In this document: positions 56,977 to 64,000 of the stretch, piece after piece
How the letters are laid out: each line of letters begins with the position of its first letter
Position numbering within the stretch: the stretch's first letter is position 1
The notes under the pieces: model-generated
What the model saw: the letters and a program-made list of their open reading frames with translations, nothing else
Told to the model about the DNA's origin: nothing
Database searches by the model: none
Origin: Clostridium sp. CM027
Lineage (GTDB): Bacteria; Bacillota; Clostridia; Clostridiales; Clostridiaceae
Direction of reading: 5' to 3'
DNA length: 64,000 bases
NCBI RefSeq assembly: GCF_024730565.1
Contig: NZ_CP077725.1
Location: forward strand, 1,612,001 to 1,676,000
Position numbers and translations under genes: made by a program

Positions 56977-57450
56977 TTATAGTTTTGACATTAAATCTAC
57001 TTTTGAATCTGAAGAAATTTTTCTTATTTCTAGTTCAATGCCTTTTTCATTTAATTTTTTGAAAGCTTCAATATCTGTATCATTTACCGATATTGCACTA
57101 GTTATTTGTTTCTTTCCATCTTTAAATGACATACCACCAATATTTACACTCTTTATGGCTACTCCACCTTCAACCATTCTTACAACATCAGTTGGATTAG
57201 TGAATAGAAATAGCACTCTATCATCTTGGTATTTTGGATTATTATAAACCCTTATTGCCTCATCAATTCCTACAATGCTTGATTTAATTCCTGGAGGTCC
57301 AACTTGCTCCAAAAGTGTCTTTCTAATTGAGTCCTTTGTTACATCATCATTACATACAATTATTCTTTGACATTTTGTGTCTTTTGACCAAATTGTTGCT
57401 ACTTGACCATGTATTAATCTGTCATCAATTCTTGCTAACACTATATTCAT
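56977..57450 (-). CDS. PTS mannose-family subunit IIB (solitary)
   Basis: Cytoplasmic phosphocarrier of 157 aa, with the phospho-His in LARIDDRLIHGQVATIWSK, and PNPTDVVRMVEGGVAIKSVNIGGMSF-like segments typical of EIIB-Man/Sor. It duplicates the IIB domain of ManX but has lower GC and is directly behind a sigma-54-type promoter and downstream of levR. It may act as a signal transducer to LevR or serve the ManY/ManZ channel together with a IIA from elsewhere. The start follows AGGAGGATGATTTATA. Confidence 0.92.
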   Translation of the reverse strand: MNIVLARIDDRLIHGQVATIWSKDTKCQRIIVCNDDVTKDSIRKTLLEQVGPPGIKSSIVGIDEAIRVYNNPKYQDDRVLFLFTNPTDVVRMVEGGVAIKSVNIGGMSFKDGKKQITSAISVNDTDIEAFKKLNEKGIELEIRKISSDSKVDLMSKL

Positions 57451-57505
57451 TATAAATCATCCTCCTAATCAGCACTTTCACCTAAGTTGTCACACTATTA
57501 TATAT

Positions 57506-57522
57506 AGCAATTGTCGCGCCAA
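57506..57522 (-). promoter_or_regulatory. Sigma-54 (-24/-12) promoter of the IIB gene
   Basis: The minus strand reads TTGGCGCGACAATTGCT: TGGCGC at -24 and TTGCT at -12 with five bases between, against the consensus TGGCAC-N5-TTGCW. It lies about 55 bp before the start codon, next to a gene for a sigma-54-dependent activator. Confidence 0.85.
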
Positions 57523-57549
57523 AATAGTGTATTGTTTTTTATGTTTGTG

Positions 57550-57666
57550 TTAAATCATCTCCTGCGGAGCTGCAACATCTTCGCAGGAGATGCATTTACG
57601 ACTTCAGAAGGAGACTTATACTCCCACTTATAGAAGTGGGAGACTTTCATTCTCAAATGTCGTTAA
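57550..57666 (+). repeat. Dispersed repeat, copy G: inverted pair plus second hairpin
   Basis: A plus-strand copy (TTAAATCATCTCCTGCGGAG) is followed by an inverted copy ending at about 57599, so CATCTCCTGCG (57556-57566) pairs with 57582-57592. After 22 bp comes another stem, CTCCCACTT/AAGTGGGAG (57621-57642), and the family tail CAAATGTCGTTAA ends the unit. It looks like a BIME or a miniature element related to IS200/IS605 ends. Confidence 0.6.
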
Positions 57667-57712
57667 TCTTTTAAAATAGCCATTTTTTATTTTAATATTT
57701 TTTATTTTTTTA

Positions 57713-57780
57713 TTTTGATACACTTCTTCTATAGTTTCAATACTAATTTTAATTTTCGGCTGATAAAAAGTGTATCAAAA
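57713..57780. promoter_or_regulatory. Spaced 13-bp inverted repeat downstream of levR; LevR enhancer candidate
   Basis: TTTTGATACACTT (57713-57725) is the exact complement of 57768-57780. A further AAGTGTATCA follows at about 57784. The motif lies 190-260 bp upstream of the -24/-12 promoter, the expected place for an upstream activating sequence of a sigma-54 activator. Confidence 0.45.
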
Positions 57781-57805
57781 GAGAAGTGTATCAGTATATT
57801 TTCTC

Positions 57806-60601
57806 CTATTCTATCATTTCTGCTATAAATAATATTTCATCTTGAGTTAAACTTATGTTTATTGCATCTTTAAATACTTTATTTGCCCCTGTAATAATCT
57901 CTACCAAGTGTGAATTTATCTTAGCTTTTTCCCTCTTGTACTTTAACCCATCCTTTATTATCATTCTCTCTAGTGCACAACCTACATGCACCATTATTCT
58001 TATTTTGGTTGCATTGTTAAAGCTTATTTTTGTGTTTTCTTCTAAAAGACTTACAAATTGATACAATACACTTATTATTTTAGAAGGATTTAAATAAGTT
58101 AAAAATTGATTTAAGCTGTCTTTACATAAATCCTTAACTACTGTATTTTCATGGCCTTTTTCAATTTTAAAGTCTTTTCTCTGTATTATACTTATTAAAA
58201 TATTTTCACCATAACCACTAATCAACTCTTCAAGGGAGATAAACGGAGCTTCAATTTTAGGATTTAAAATACCTACAGAAGCTATAATACTATAGTTATT
58301 TTTTATTTTTGTTATTTTCCTTTTTATGTCTTTTATGCTTATTGGTAAAATTTCAATTTCTTTTTCATCTGTACTTCTAACAATGTTCTCCACAAGTCCT
58401 TTTAGCTTTACTGCAGTCCCCTCACCTGTGGAGCATATTGTTATTATTGCCCTTTTCTTATTTGCATCATCTTCATTAATCGCTTTCTCTTCTTCCTCAA
58501 TCTTTGAAGACCCTCTAAATTGCTTTAGAGAATTATACAAGGCATTTAAATTCATATCTAAAATAGTTGCTTTCCTTATGGCTTCTAATACTAATGAGGT
58601 GGTAACCATATCTAGTGTCTTAACCTTTATATCTGTTTTTTCCATTATTATAGACTCAAAGTTAACAAGTGAACCCATATCCACAAGTAATAGGACCCCC
58701 TTACCCATGTCTATTTCCTTAACCTTTTCAATAATTTCATCTAATGTTTGAGTAGGACTAACTTCTAATGGCATATCTATTGCTTCGATTACACCCTCCC
58801 CTAGAAGCTGCTTTGCCACATTAACCATACTACTTGCTGTGCTGCTTCCATGTGCCGCTACAATTATTGCCACATGCTGATTTGTTTGTTCCTCCATAAT
58901 AGAACTGATTAACAATGTAAGATATATAACTTCAATCTTTGGAACAACCACATTATATTTTTTTTCAACCATTCCCTTTACGTCTACTGCAATATTGAAT
59001 TCTGTGCGTTTATCATCTATTATACCTTCTATATTTTTATACTTAAGATTTTGATGATTACTTAATCTGTTTAAAAATGAACTTAAATGTAGACTTAATG
59101 CATATAAAAATCTATCCGTTAGTGTTTTATCAAGCTTTTTTTCAATCATGTCCATTATTTCTTCTGAAAATTCAAGAATATCTTCATCTACTATTTTTAA
59201 TATTTTACTTCTACCATCCTCATCATTTTTAACCTTGTTATAAAAGGACTTAATATGCACATTAATATCAGTTGTAATAAAATTGTTTATATACTCCTCA
59301 TCTGCACCTCCTTTTTTCAAAAAGGCTGCCTTATCTTCTATTATCTTGTATAAATTAAAAGGTGGATCATAAGGATCTTTTTCAATTAATACACTGTGAC
59401 CTTCTGGAGTAACTATTAGTTGCGAATCTAAATAACCAGATATTTCTTCCATTTCTTTACGTTTGCCACTTAGATAAAATAATCCGCTTTTAATATCTGA
59501 AGGCAACGAATTAAAATCTATTTCTATAAAATCCTTATTATTGATACTATTTAAAAAACCCTTAGCGCAAATAAGTTGAATATTTGATTTCATCTTACCA
59601 ATATTCCCATTAGACGTACTTCCAATAATTGCCTTAACTGCTTTATCTTCAATCTTTATTACTTTGCTTACTCTATGCGCCTCATTCGCTAATAAAAATT
59701 TGATAAAATTAACTTTATCACTGGCTGTCCTTTTATCAAAGCTAGGAATAGTTATAATTATTGGTATTCTTCTTACAAATGTCTTTAGTAGTGATGAATT
59801 GGGATCCTCCGTAGTGGCTCCAATTATTAAAACGCAGGATTTTCTGTTTCTCTCTGTCTCACCTAATCTATTAAACATACCTGTATCCATAAAATAAAAC
59901 AACATTTCCTGTCCTTCTGGTGGTAATCTGTGTATTTCATCTAGAAATAATATACCGCTATCTGCTTTTTCAACAATTCCAGCCTTTTCGCTATCAGCAC
60001 CGGTGTATGCTCCTTTAATATGTCCAAACAGATGTGAGGTTAAAAGTTGAGGATTGTTATAATAATCAGCACAATTAAATACTATAAATGGTGATTTTTC
60101 ATCCAATTTTTTCGAATACTTTGCTTGTTTGTACATCATATTTGCAAACAAGGTTTTACCAACTCCTGTTTGACCAACAATTAATGTGTGCAAACCATTT
60201 GGAGGATAAAGTATTGCAGCTTTTGCCTGTTCAATTTGATTTTTAAGACTAGTTTGTGCTCCAATAAGTTTATCAAAAGGACATTCTTCCTGGCTATTTT
60301 CATTTTTTCCCAATAATAACTCGTTTAAATTTTTTACTTCTATTGGCCCAGCTGGCAACTTTTTATTCAAAATCCTTTCTAAACAAGCATTATCAACGTA
60401 TAACACAGGTCTAGATTTTATTTTTATTATTCTATGCTGTCTAAGCAATTCATTTAATTCCATACTTACGTTATTTCTTAAAATATCTAAACTCTGAGAT
60501 ATTTCAGCTGTGCTAAAACCGATTTTTTCCTCTAAGTTTTCACGATTAAATTTTTCTGTTTTTTCAGCAATATACTCATATATTTTTTCGCTTCTCTTCA
60601 A
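57806..60601 (-). CDS. levR: LevR/ManR-type sigma-54-dependent PTS activator
   Basis: Activator of 931 aa for Man-family PTS genes. Order: N-terminal winged-helix-like DNA-binding region (SEKIYEYIAEKTEKF...FSTAEISQSLDILR), AAA+ domain (about 105-335; Walker A GQTGVGKT, sigma-54 contact loop GAYTGA, Walker B GILFLDEIHRL), PRD1 (about 430-545), EIIA-Man-like domain with AIIVAAHGSSTASS, EIIB-like region, and C-terminal PRD2 (MVHVGCALERM). PTS phosphorylation of the PRDs and IIA domain would report sugar flux. Start TTG 60601 is placed after GGGAGTGATAAT; an earlier ATG-less extension to 60682 contains repeats. Confidence 0.93.
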   Translation of the reverse strand: MKRSEKIYEYIAEKTEKFNRENLEEKIGFSTAEISQSLDILRNNVSMELNELLRQHRIIKIKSRPVLYVDNACLERILNKKLPAGPIEVKNLNELLLGKNENSQEECPFDKLIGAQTSLKNQIEQAKAAILYPPNGLHTLIVGQTGVGKTLFANMMYKQAKYSKKLDEKSPFIVFNCADYYNNPQLLTSHLFGHIKGAYTGADSEKAGIVEKADSGILFLDEIHRLPPEGQEMLFYFMDTGMFNRLGETERNRKSCVLIIGATTEDPNSSLLKTFVRRIPIIITIPSFDKRTASDKVNFIKFLLANEAHRVSKVIKIEDKAVKAIIGSTSNGNIGKMKSNIQLICAKGFLNSINNKDFIEIDFNSLPSDIKSGLFYLSGKRKEMEEISGYLDSQLIVTPEGHSVLIEKDPYDPPFNLYKIIEDKAAFLKKGGADEEYINNFITTDINVHIKSFYNKVKNDEDGRSKILKIVDEDILEFSEEIMDMIEKKLDKTLTDRFLYALSLHLSSFLNRLSNHQNLKYKNIEGIIDDKRTEFNIAVDVKGMVEKKYNVVVPKIEVIYLTLLISSIMEEQTNQHVAIIVAAHGSSTASSMVNVAKQLLGEGVIEAIDMPLEVSPTQTLDEIIEKVKEIDMGKGVLLLVDMGSLVNFESIIMEKTDIKVKTLDMVTTSLVLEAIRKATILDMNLNALYNSLKQFRGSSKIEEEEKAINEDDANKKRAIITICSTGEGTAVKLKGLVENIVRSTDEKEIEILPISIKDIKRKITKIKNNYSIIASVGILNPKIEAPFISLEELISGYGENILISIIQRKDFKIEKGHENTVVKDLCKDSLNQFLTYLNPSKIISVLYQFVSLLEENTKISFNNATKIRIMVHVGCALERMIIKDGLKYKREKAKINSHLVEIITGANKVFKDAINISLTQDEILFIAEMIE

Positions 60602-60618
60602 ATTATCACTCCCAAATA

Positions 60619-60645
60619 TTAATACACTTAATACGCTTAATACAC
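60619..60645. repeat. Three 9-bp tandem repeats before levR
   Basis: TTAATACAC, TTAATACGC and TTAATACAC follow one another without spacing, 18-45 bp upstream of the levR start. AGTGTATTA (other strand) is close to the AGTGTATCA half-sites after levR, so this could be an autoregulatory site. Confidence 0.5.
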
Positions 60646-60705
60646 TTCCCTTATTATAAACTCTATTGAAATAAATGTTCAAGTTTTAAGTATAAAAAAA
60701 AAGCT

Positions 60706-60741
60706 TCTTAGCATCAATATTGTAATTTCAATGCTAAAAAG
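60706..60741 (-). terminator. Terminator after tspO
   Basis: CTTAGCATCAATATTG pairs with CAATGCTAAAAAG with small mismatches, and nine T follow on the minus strand. Confidence 0.75.
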
Positions 60742-60816
60742 TATTAATTTAAATTATTAAGTATAAATTTGTTTATAGTTTTAGCTACTCAATCATTATC
60801 ATTGTCACATTGATTT

Positions 60817-61311
60817 TTAGCTATTTAAAGACCAAATTGCAAAATTAAGAATACCTGCAAAAGAAACCCATACGATATAAGGTAGCATTAGATATCCTGC
60901 TGTCCTGTCAAATCTAAAAAATTCAAAAGTTGTAAGCAAAATAAAAATTAATAGCACCAACAACTCCACAAAAGCAAGTCCATATAATCTGAATTCGAAA
61001 AATATTATAGGCCATAAAAAATTCAGAAATAATTGCAGTGCATATAAAACCAGAGCTTTTTTAACATCTTGACCTTGTTTCCCTTGTTCCCATACCCTAT
61101 ATGCTGCAAGTCCCATTAGTATATATAGAATTGTCCATACAATTGGAAACACCCACCCTGGCGGTGAAAACACCGGTTTTGCAAATCCCTCATAATCTTT
61201 CATATTATCCATGCTTAAAAATCCACTGAGACCACCAACCCCAAGTGCTATAATAATACTTAGAATAGCAGCACCTATTTTAGTTTTATCCCCAACCTTC
61301 AAAATGTTCAA
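60817..61311 (-). CDS. tspO: TspO/MBR-family membrane protein
   Basis: Five-helix tryptophan-rich sensory protein of 164 aa that binds porphyrins and related molecules in studied bacteria. Signatures: FAKPVFSPPGWVFPIVWTILYILMGLAAYRVW (read in parts), LNFLWPIIFF and a conserved aromatic C-terminus PYIVWVSFAGILNFAIW. The start at TTG 61311 is preferred since GGGGAG lies nine bases upstream; the frame extends to a TTG at 61341. Monocistronic, with its own terminator. Confidence 0.9.
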   Translation of the reverse strand: MNILKVGDKTKIGAAILSIIIALGVGGLSGFLSMDNMKDYEGFAKPVFSPPGWVFPIVWTILYILMGLAAYRVWEQGKQGQDVKKALVLYALQLFLNFLWPIIFFEFRLYGLAFVELLVLLIFILLTTFEFFRFDRTAGYLMLPYIVWVSFAGILNFAIWSLNS

Positions 61312-61341
61312 TTTACCACACTCCCCATTATTCAGTGACAA

Positions 61342-61592
61342 TTTAAAAGTGACAAATGAATGAAGCTTATCTGCTGATGCAGAAAGACCATTAAAGACAA
61401 TACTTATTTTATTTTGCCCTAATGCAAAATTACCTTAATTTGCAACTTGTCACTTTCGCTTATACAGTATTATATACACATTCCAGCTGAACTATGCCTA
61501 TATAAACCTGTTCTTTTCTCCAGTATAAAAAAAACGCATCTTAAAACTTAGGACTGAAATATCAAAATTAGTTCTAAAAATAGTAATGAAAA
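61342..61592. other. Intergenic region upstream of tspO
   Basis: No gene is seen. A spaced inverted repeat AAAGTGACAA (61346-61355) / TTGTCACTTT (61447-61456) lies in the likely tspO control region. Otherwise it is AT-rich. Confidence 0.4.
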
Positions 61593-61638
61593 GGAGGTGC
61601 CTCTTGAAATGATTTTTCAATCATTTTGAGACACCCCT
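61593..61638 (-). terminator. Terminator after the GNAT gene
   Basis: AGGAGGTGCCTC...AAATGATT pairs with AATCATTT...GAGACACCCCT over about 18 pairs. The minus strand continues TTTTC. Confidence 0.8.
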
Positions 61639-61653
61639 ATTTATATATTATAT

Positions 61654-62208
61654 TTACTTTCCCTTTGAGGCCTCTTCCCACTCAGGTCTCAGTATTCCAT
61701 ACAAATACATATCATACCGTCTACCATCTCTGTGAATAAATTCCCTATAGACCCCTTCTCTTTTAAACCCTAATTTCTCATATAGCTTTATTGCAGGTTC
61801 ATTGTATTCAAGCACAGTAAGATATATTCTATGAAAATTTAGTTCCTCAAATCCAAACTCTATAGTTAATTTAAGAGCTTCTTTTCCGTGCCCTTGTCCC
61901 CTATATTTTTCTTCCCCTATTCCTATATATATTAATGCAGTTCCATTATTCCAAGATATATTTTCAAATCCTGTAATACCAATAATTTCTTCCTGTTCAC
62001 TGTCTTTAACAGCAAAAATATAAGCTCTATTACATTCTTTTGCCTCTCTTATTATCTCCTTTACCTCTTCCATGTTTTTAGGAATTGCGCTTACTACATC
62101 ATAATTACGCATGAAGGACACATCATTATGCCACTTTTTAAGTTCCAAAATATCTTCTTCGTTTATAGACGTAAGTTTTATTTTTTTTCCAACCAAAAGA
62201 TTTTTCAC
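61654..62208 (-). CDS. GNAT N-acetyltransferase, RimJ/RimL type
   Basis: Acetyl-CoA-dependent acetyltransferase of 184 aa. The fold markers are in order: N-terminal LTSINEEDILELKKWHND, ALIYIGIGEEKYRGQGHGKEAL (motif A with the acetyl-CoA loop RGQGHG), NFHRIYLTVLEYNEPAIKLYEKLGFKREGVYRE (motif B, read in parts). This subgroup includes SpeG-like and ribosomal-protein enzymes; the acceptor here is unknown. AAAGGTGATAGAGTG lies upstream of the ATG. Confidence 0.88.
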   Translation of the reverse strand: MKNLLVGKKIKLTSINEEDILELKKWHNDVSFMRNYDVVSAIPKNMEEVKEIIREAKECNRAYIFAVKDSEQEEIIGITGFENISWNNGTALIYIGIGEEKYRGQGHGKEALKLTIEFGFEELNFHRIYLTVLEYNEPAIKLYEKLGFKREGVYREFIHRDGRRYDMYLYGILRPEWEEASKGK

Positions 62209-62297
62209 TCTATCACCTTTCCTCAGCTTTAATTTGGAATTGATTATATGTACTCTTCAAAAAATAGACTAGCTGTACGCTAGTCTATTCTACTCTA

Positions 62298-62332
62298 TTA
62301 AACCATCACCCGCGATGCTGAAATATCCTTAA
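62298..62332 (+). repeat. Dispersed hairpin repeat, copy H, overlapping the DUF2156 stop codon
   Basis: TTAAACCATCACCCGCGATG then CTGAAATATCCTTAA, full 35-bp length. The hairpin is shifted to CATC/GATG. The terminal TTAA supplies the TAA stop of the minus-strand gene. Confidence 0.6.
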
Positions 62333-63234
62333 GCATTACCAAAATTAAAAATATATTTTTTTTCTAATTTAAAAGGATGATAGGATAATTTAGATTTTCT
62401 AAGGCCTACGATTCCTAGGTCCTGTTCCCTATTGATTATCTTAACATCACTAAAACTCGTATCAACAAACGTTTTGTTAATAAAGCTATAGACTCCGCTA
62501 TACTTTGTATCTGCCTTTTCTATATGAATCACTGCCAAATCATCATTTAATTTTTCTCCCAAACTAAACGCTACAATCTTTTCATCTACATAAACAGCTA
62601 TCCCTTTATTATTAAAAATTCCCATATCTTTTACGATGTCTTTTATCCCCTGTAATTCGTAATAAAGTACATCATCATCATTATTACCTGCATACCATTT
62701 TTCTGCAGCTACTATTACGTCATTTACTACTTCTTCCCCTTTAATGTCTTTAACTTCATAGTTATACTTCTTTATAAAGGAATTATAATGATTTTTTTTC
62801 CCATGAAGCTTCTTACCCGAAAGCTTTATAAGCTTTTCTGCTTCATATAAATAATCAAAGTTATCTCTATCTTCCTTGATACAGATACCATGAGCATCAT
62901 CATATATATCCCTTATCTCCTCCATAACACCCTCATCAAGATCTTTAAATAAGTATTCCATATTGTTTTCTGTTTTGTATTCTTTTAATGCATCTATTAT
63001 TTCTTTAAGATTTTCTTTACTATATCCCAAAGGTTGCATAAAATAATATCTTCCTTCGAAATCCTTCTTTTTTATTATTAGAGCACCTTTATAAATAGTA
63101 AAACAAACATCACAAGCTTCTCTCCATATATATAAAGTTGTAAAAGAATATTCACAACTTAAAAATTTATATGGATATATAAATTTTTCAAATACATTCT
63201 TATCTTCAATCATAAGTCTTTTAAAAATCATCAT
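62329..63234 (-). CDS. DUF2156 protein (aminoacyl-phosphatidylglycerol-synthase C-domain-like)
   Basis: Soluble protein of 301 aa of the DUF2156 family, which shares the tandem-GNAT fold of lysyl-phosphatidylglycerol synthase. Visible family parts: EYSFTTLYIWREACDV near the start, DNFDYLYEAEKLIKLSGKKLHGKKNHYNSF in the middle (read in parts), GIAVYVDEKIVAFSLGEKL and the C-terminal INREQDLGIVGLRKSKLSYHPF. No membrane domain is fused, so it is not a complete MprF. It could acylate a small molecule or lipid. Start: tandem ATGs after AAAGGTTGAG. Confidence 0.82.
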   Translation of the reverse strand: MMIFKRLMIEDKNVFEKFIYPYKFLSCEYSFTTLYIWREACDVCFTIYKGALIIKKKDFEGRYYFMQPLGYSKENLKEIIDALKEYKTENNMEYLFKDLDEGVMEEIRDIYDDAHGICIKEDRDNFDYLYEAEKLIKLSGKKLHGKKNHYNSFIKKYNYEVKDIKGEEVVNDVIVAAEKWYAGNNDDDVLYYELQGIKDIVKDMGIFNNKGIAVYVDEKIVAFSLGEKLNDDLAVIHIEKADTKYSGVYSFINKTFVDTSFSDVKIINREQDLGIVGLRKSKLSYHPFKLEKKYIFNFGNA

Positions 63235-63483
63235 CTCAACCTTTCCCCTTAGGATATACCATAAATATCATCATATTTTTATATTCTTCTATTATTTTAG
63301 ACCGTTTACTCATTTTTTGCAAGTAGATACTTTTATGAACTTTAGTTACCATATAGATACTAATTAATTATAACATAAATACGTATTTTTTTATAATTCT
63401 ATTAACTACATTTCTTATAAATATAATAACATTATATTTATAGTATTACCGAATAATATAATATTATTATATTATCAACCTGA

Positions 63484-63508
63484 AACAGATACGCAGGTAA
63501 TGATTTAA
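63484..63508 (-). repeat. Dispersed hairpin repeat, copy I (5' part)
   Basis: On the minus strand TTAAATCATTACCTGCGTAT followed by CTG. It begins exactly one base after the histidine kinase stop codon (63509). Confidence 0.55.
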
Positions 63509-64000
63509 CTATTTATATATATCAGAGAATTCTATTGATAGATTTTGTTCATAGTTTGTTTCAAATACCTCTTTATTATTAAGATTGTTTTCTTCCTCTT
63601 CCCTGTCAACTGTTCTAACTGGGAGATTTATAATAAATTCGCTTCCTTTTCCCCCTTCACTATTTACACTAATGTTCCCCTCATGCATTTCTACAAGAGA
63701 CTTTACTAATGCTAGTCCTATTCCACTACCTTCATTATGCCTTGATGTAGATTTATCGATTTGCGCAAAACGCTCAAAAACAAACTCTAACTTGCCTTTT
63801 GGAATTCCTATTCCTGTATCCTTTACAGATATTTCAATAAAACCACCTTTATCATAAATATTAACTAGAATACTTCCCTTTTTATCTGTAAATTTAACTG
63901 CATTGGATAGTAAATTCAACATAATTCTTTCAATTTTTTCTTCATCAAATGCAATTATTTTTTCTTCTACATCAGTATCAAATATGAGTGTTATTTCATG
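63509..64000 (-). CDS. Histidine kinase, C-terminal part (5' end outside window)
   Basis: The last 163 residues of a sensor kinase. The frame is open to the right edge (HEITLIFDTDVEEKI…). The ATPase domain is complete, with the N box NLLSNAVKF, G1 VKDTGIGI, F box FERFAQIDKS and G2 GSGIGLALVK. It closely resembles the kinase at 38762-40873, including ERIMLNLxSNA and the terminal EFSDIY, so they are paralogues. The sensor part and any response regulator lie outside the window. Confidence 0.9.
   Translation of the reverse strand, partial: HEITLIFDTDVEEKIIAFDEEKIERIMLNLLSNAVKFTDKKGSILVNIYDKGGFIEISVKDTGIGIPKGKLEFVFERFAQIDKSTSRHNEGSGIGLALVKSLVEMHEGNISVNSEGGKGSEFIINLPVRTVDREEEENNLNNKEVFETNYEQNLSIEFSDIYK

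Noticed and set aside
58326-58751. 141-codon plus-strand frame within levR
   Set aside because: Antisense shadow of the EIIA/EIIB-like region; serine/isoleucine-rich composition results from the AT-rich opposite strand.

Overview
The window looks like chromosomal DNA of a spore-forming, anaerobic, low-GC Firmicute of the Clostridium sensu stricto type. The evidence is the strongly AT-rich base composition (about 30% GC by eye), strong GGAGG-type ribosome sites with several TTG/GTG starts, a gamma-type-SASP-like spore protein, an adenine riboswitch in front of adenosine deaminase, a THI element (TPP riboswitch) in front of thiamine salvage genes, and a LevR/sigma-54-controlled mannose-family PTS. 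I cannot name the species from the sequence alone. Most genes lie on the minus strand.

Layout. 1-1.8 kb: ATPase (cut by the window edge) and lipoprotein of an iron/phosphonate-type ABC importer. 2.1-7.7 kb: a five-gene nickel/oligopeptide ABC importer on the plus strand, followed by a FetAB-type iron exporter (7.8-9.2 kb). 9.3-15.7 kb: a chitin module with a cytoplasmic GH20 hexosaminidase and two secreted GH18 chitinases that share nearly identical C-terminal modules. 16-21.5 kb: gluconate operon (RpiR-type regulator, gntK, gntP, gnd). 21.5-28.3 kb: dCMP deaminase, a phosphoribosyltransferase, a TetR-controlled ABC export system, an orphan MntA-type nucleotidyltransferase and a membrane HExxH protein. 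28.6-33.9 kb: clpB, a small unknown protein, an XRE regulator and a DUF1538 membrane protein. 34-40.9 kb: class B penicillin-binding protein lying between two 120-bp direct repeats, riboswitch-controlled add, a CPBP protease and a soluble PAS histidine kinase. 41-50.1 kb: AlaX-type editing protein, NlpC/P60 peptidase, thiE-thiM-thiD with a decayed gene between thiM and thiD, glpK, SASP-like protein, ribosomal protein L25/Ctc. 50.6-53.2 kb: an AI-2E-family membrane protein and an MFS drug exporter, convergent. 53.3-60.6 kb: ManO (DUF956), ManZ, ManY, ManX, a separate IIB and the LevR activator. 60.8-64 kb: TspO, GNAT acetyltransferase, DUF2156 protein and the 3' part of a second histidine kinase.

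How the parts work together. The chitinases would release chitooligosaccharides and the cytoplasmic GH20 would trim imported ones. The PTS (amino-sugar/hexose uptake), gluconate operon and glpK are catabolic. Imperfect TGTAAACG-containing CcpA-like sites lie upstream of glpK, manX and the first ABC lipoprotein. LevR plus a good -24/-12 promoter directly upstream of the solitary IIB gene form a phosphorylation-controlled circuit. The manO-manXYZ genes are clearly richer in GC than levR beside them and may have been acquired.

The least expected structure is a family of at least ten short dispersed repeats, most starting TTAAATCATC, found in both orientations between or at the ends of genes. Three copies overlap the stop codon of the neighbouring gene and two abut one. 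Their central hairpin shows paired base changes between copies, so the fold itself seems to be maintained. They resemble REP/BIME or IS200/IS605-derived miniature elements, and I cannot assign them to a described family.
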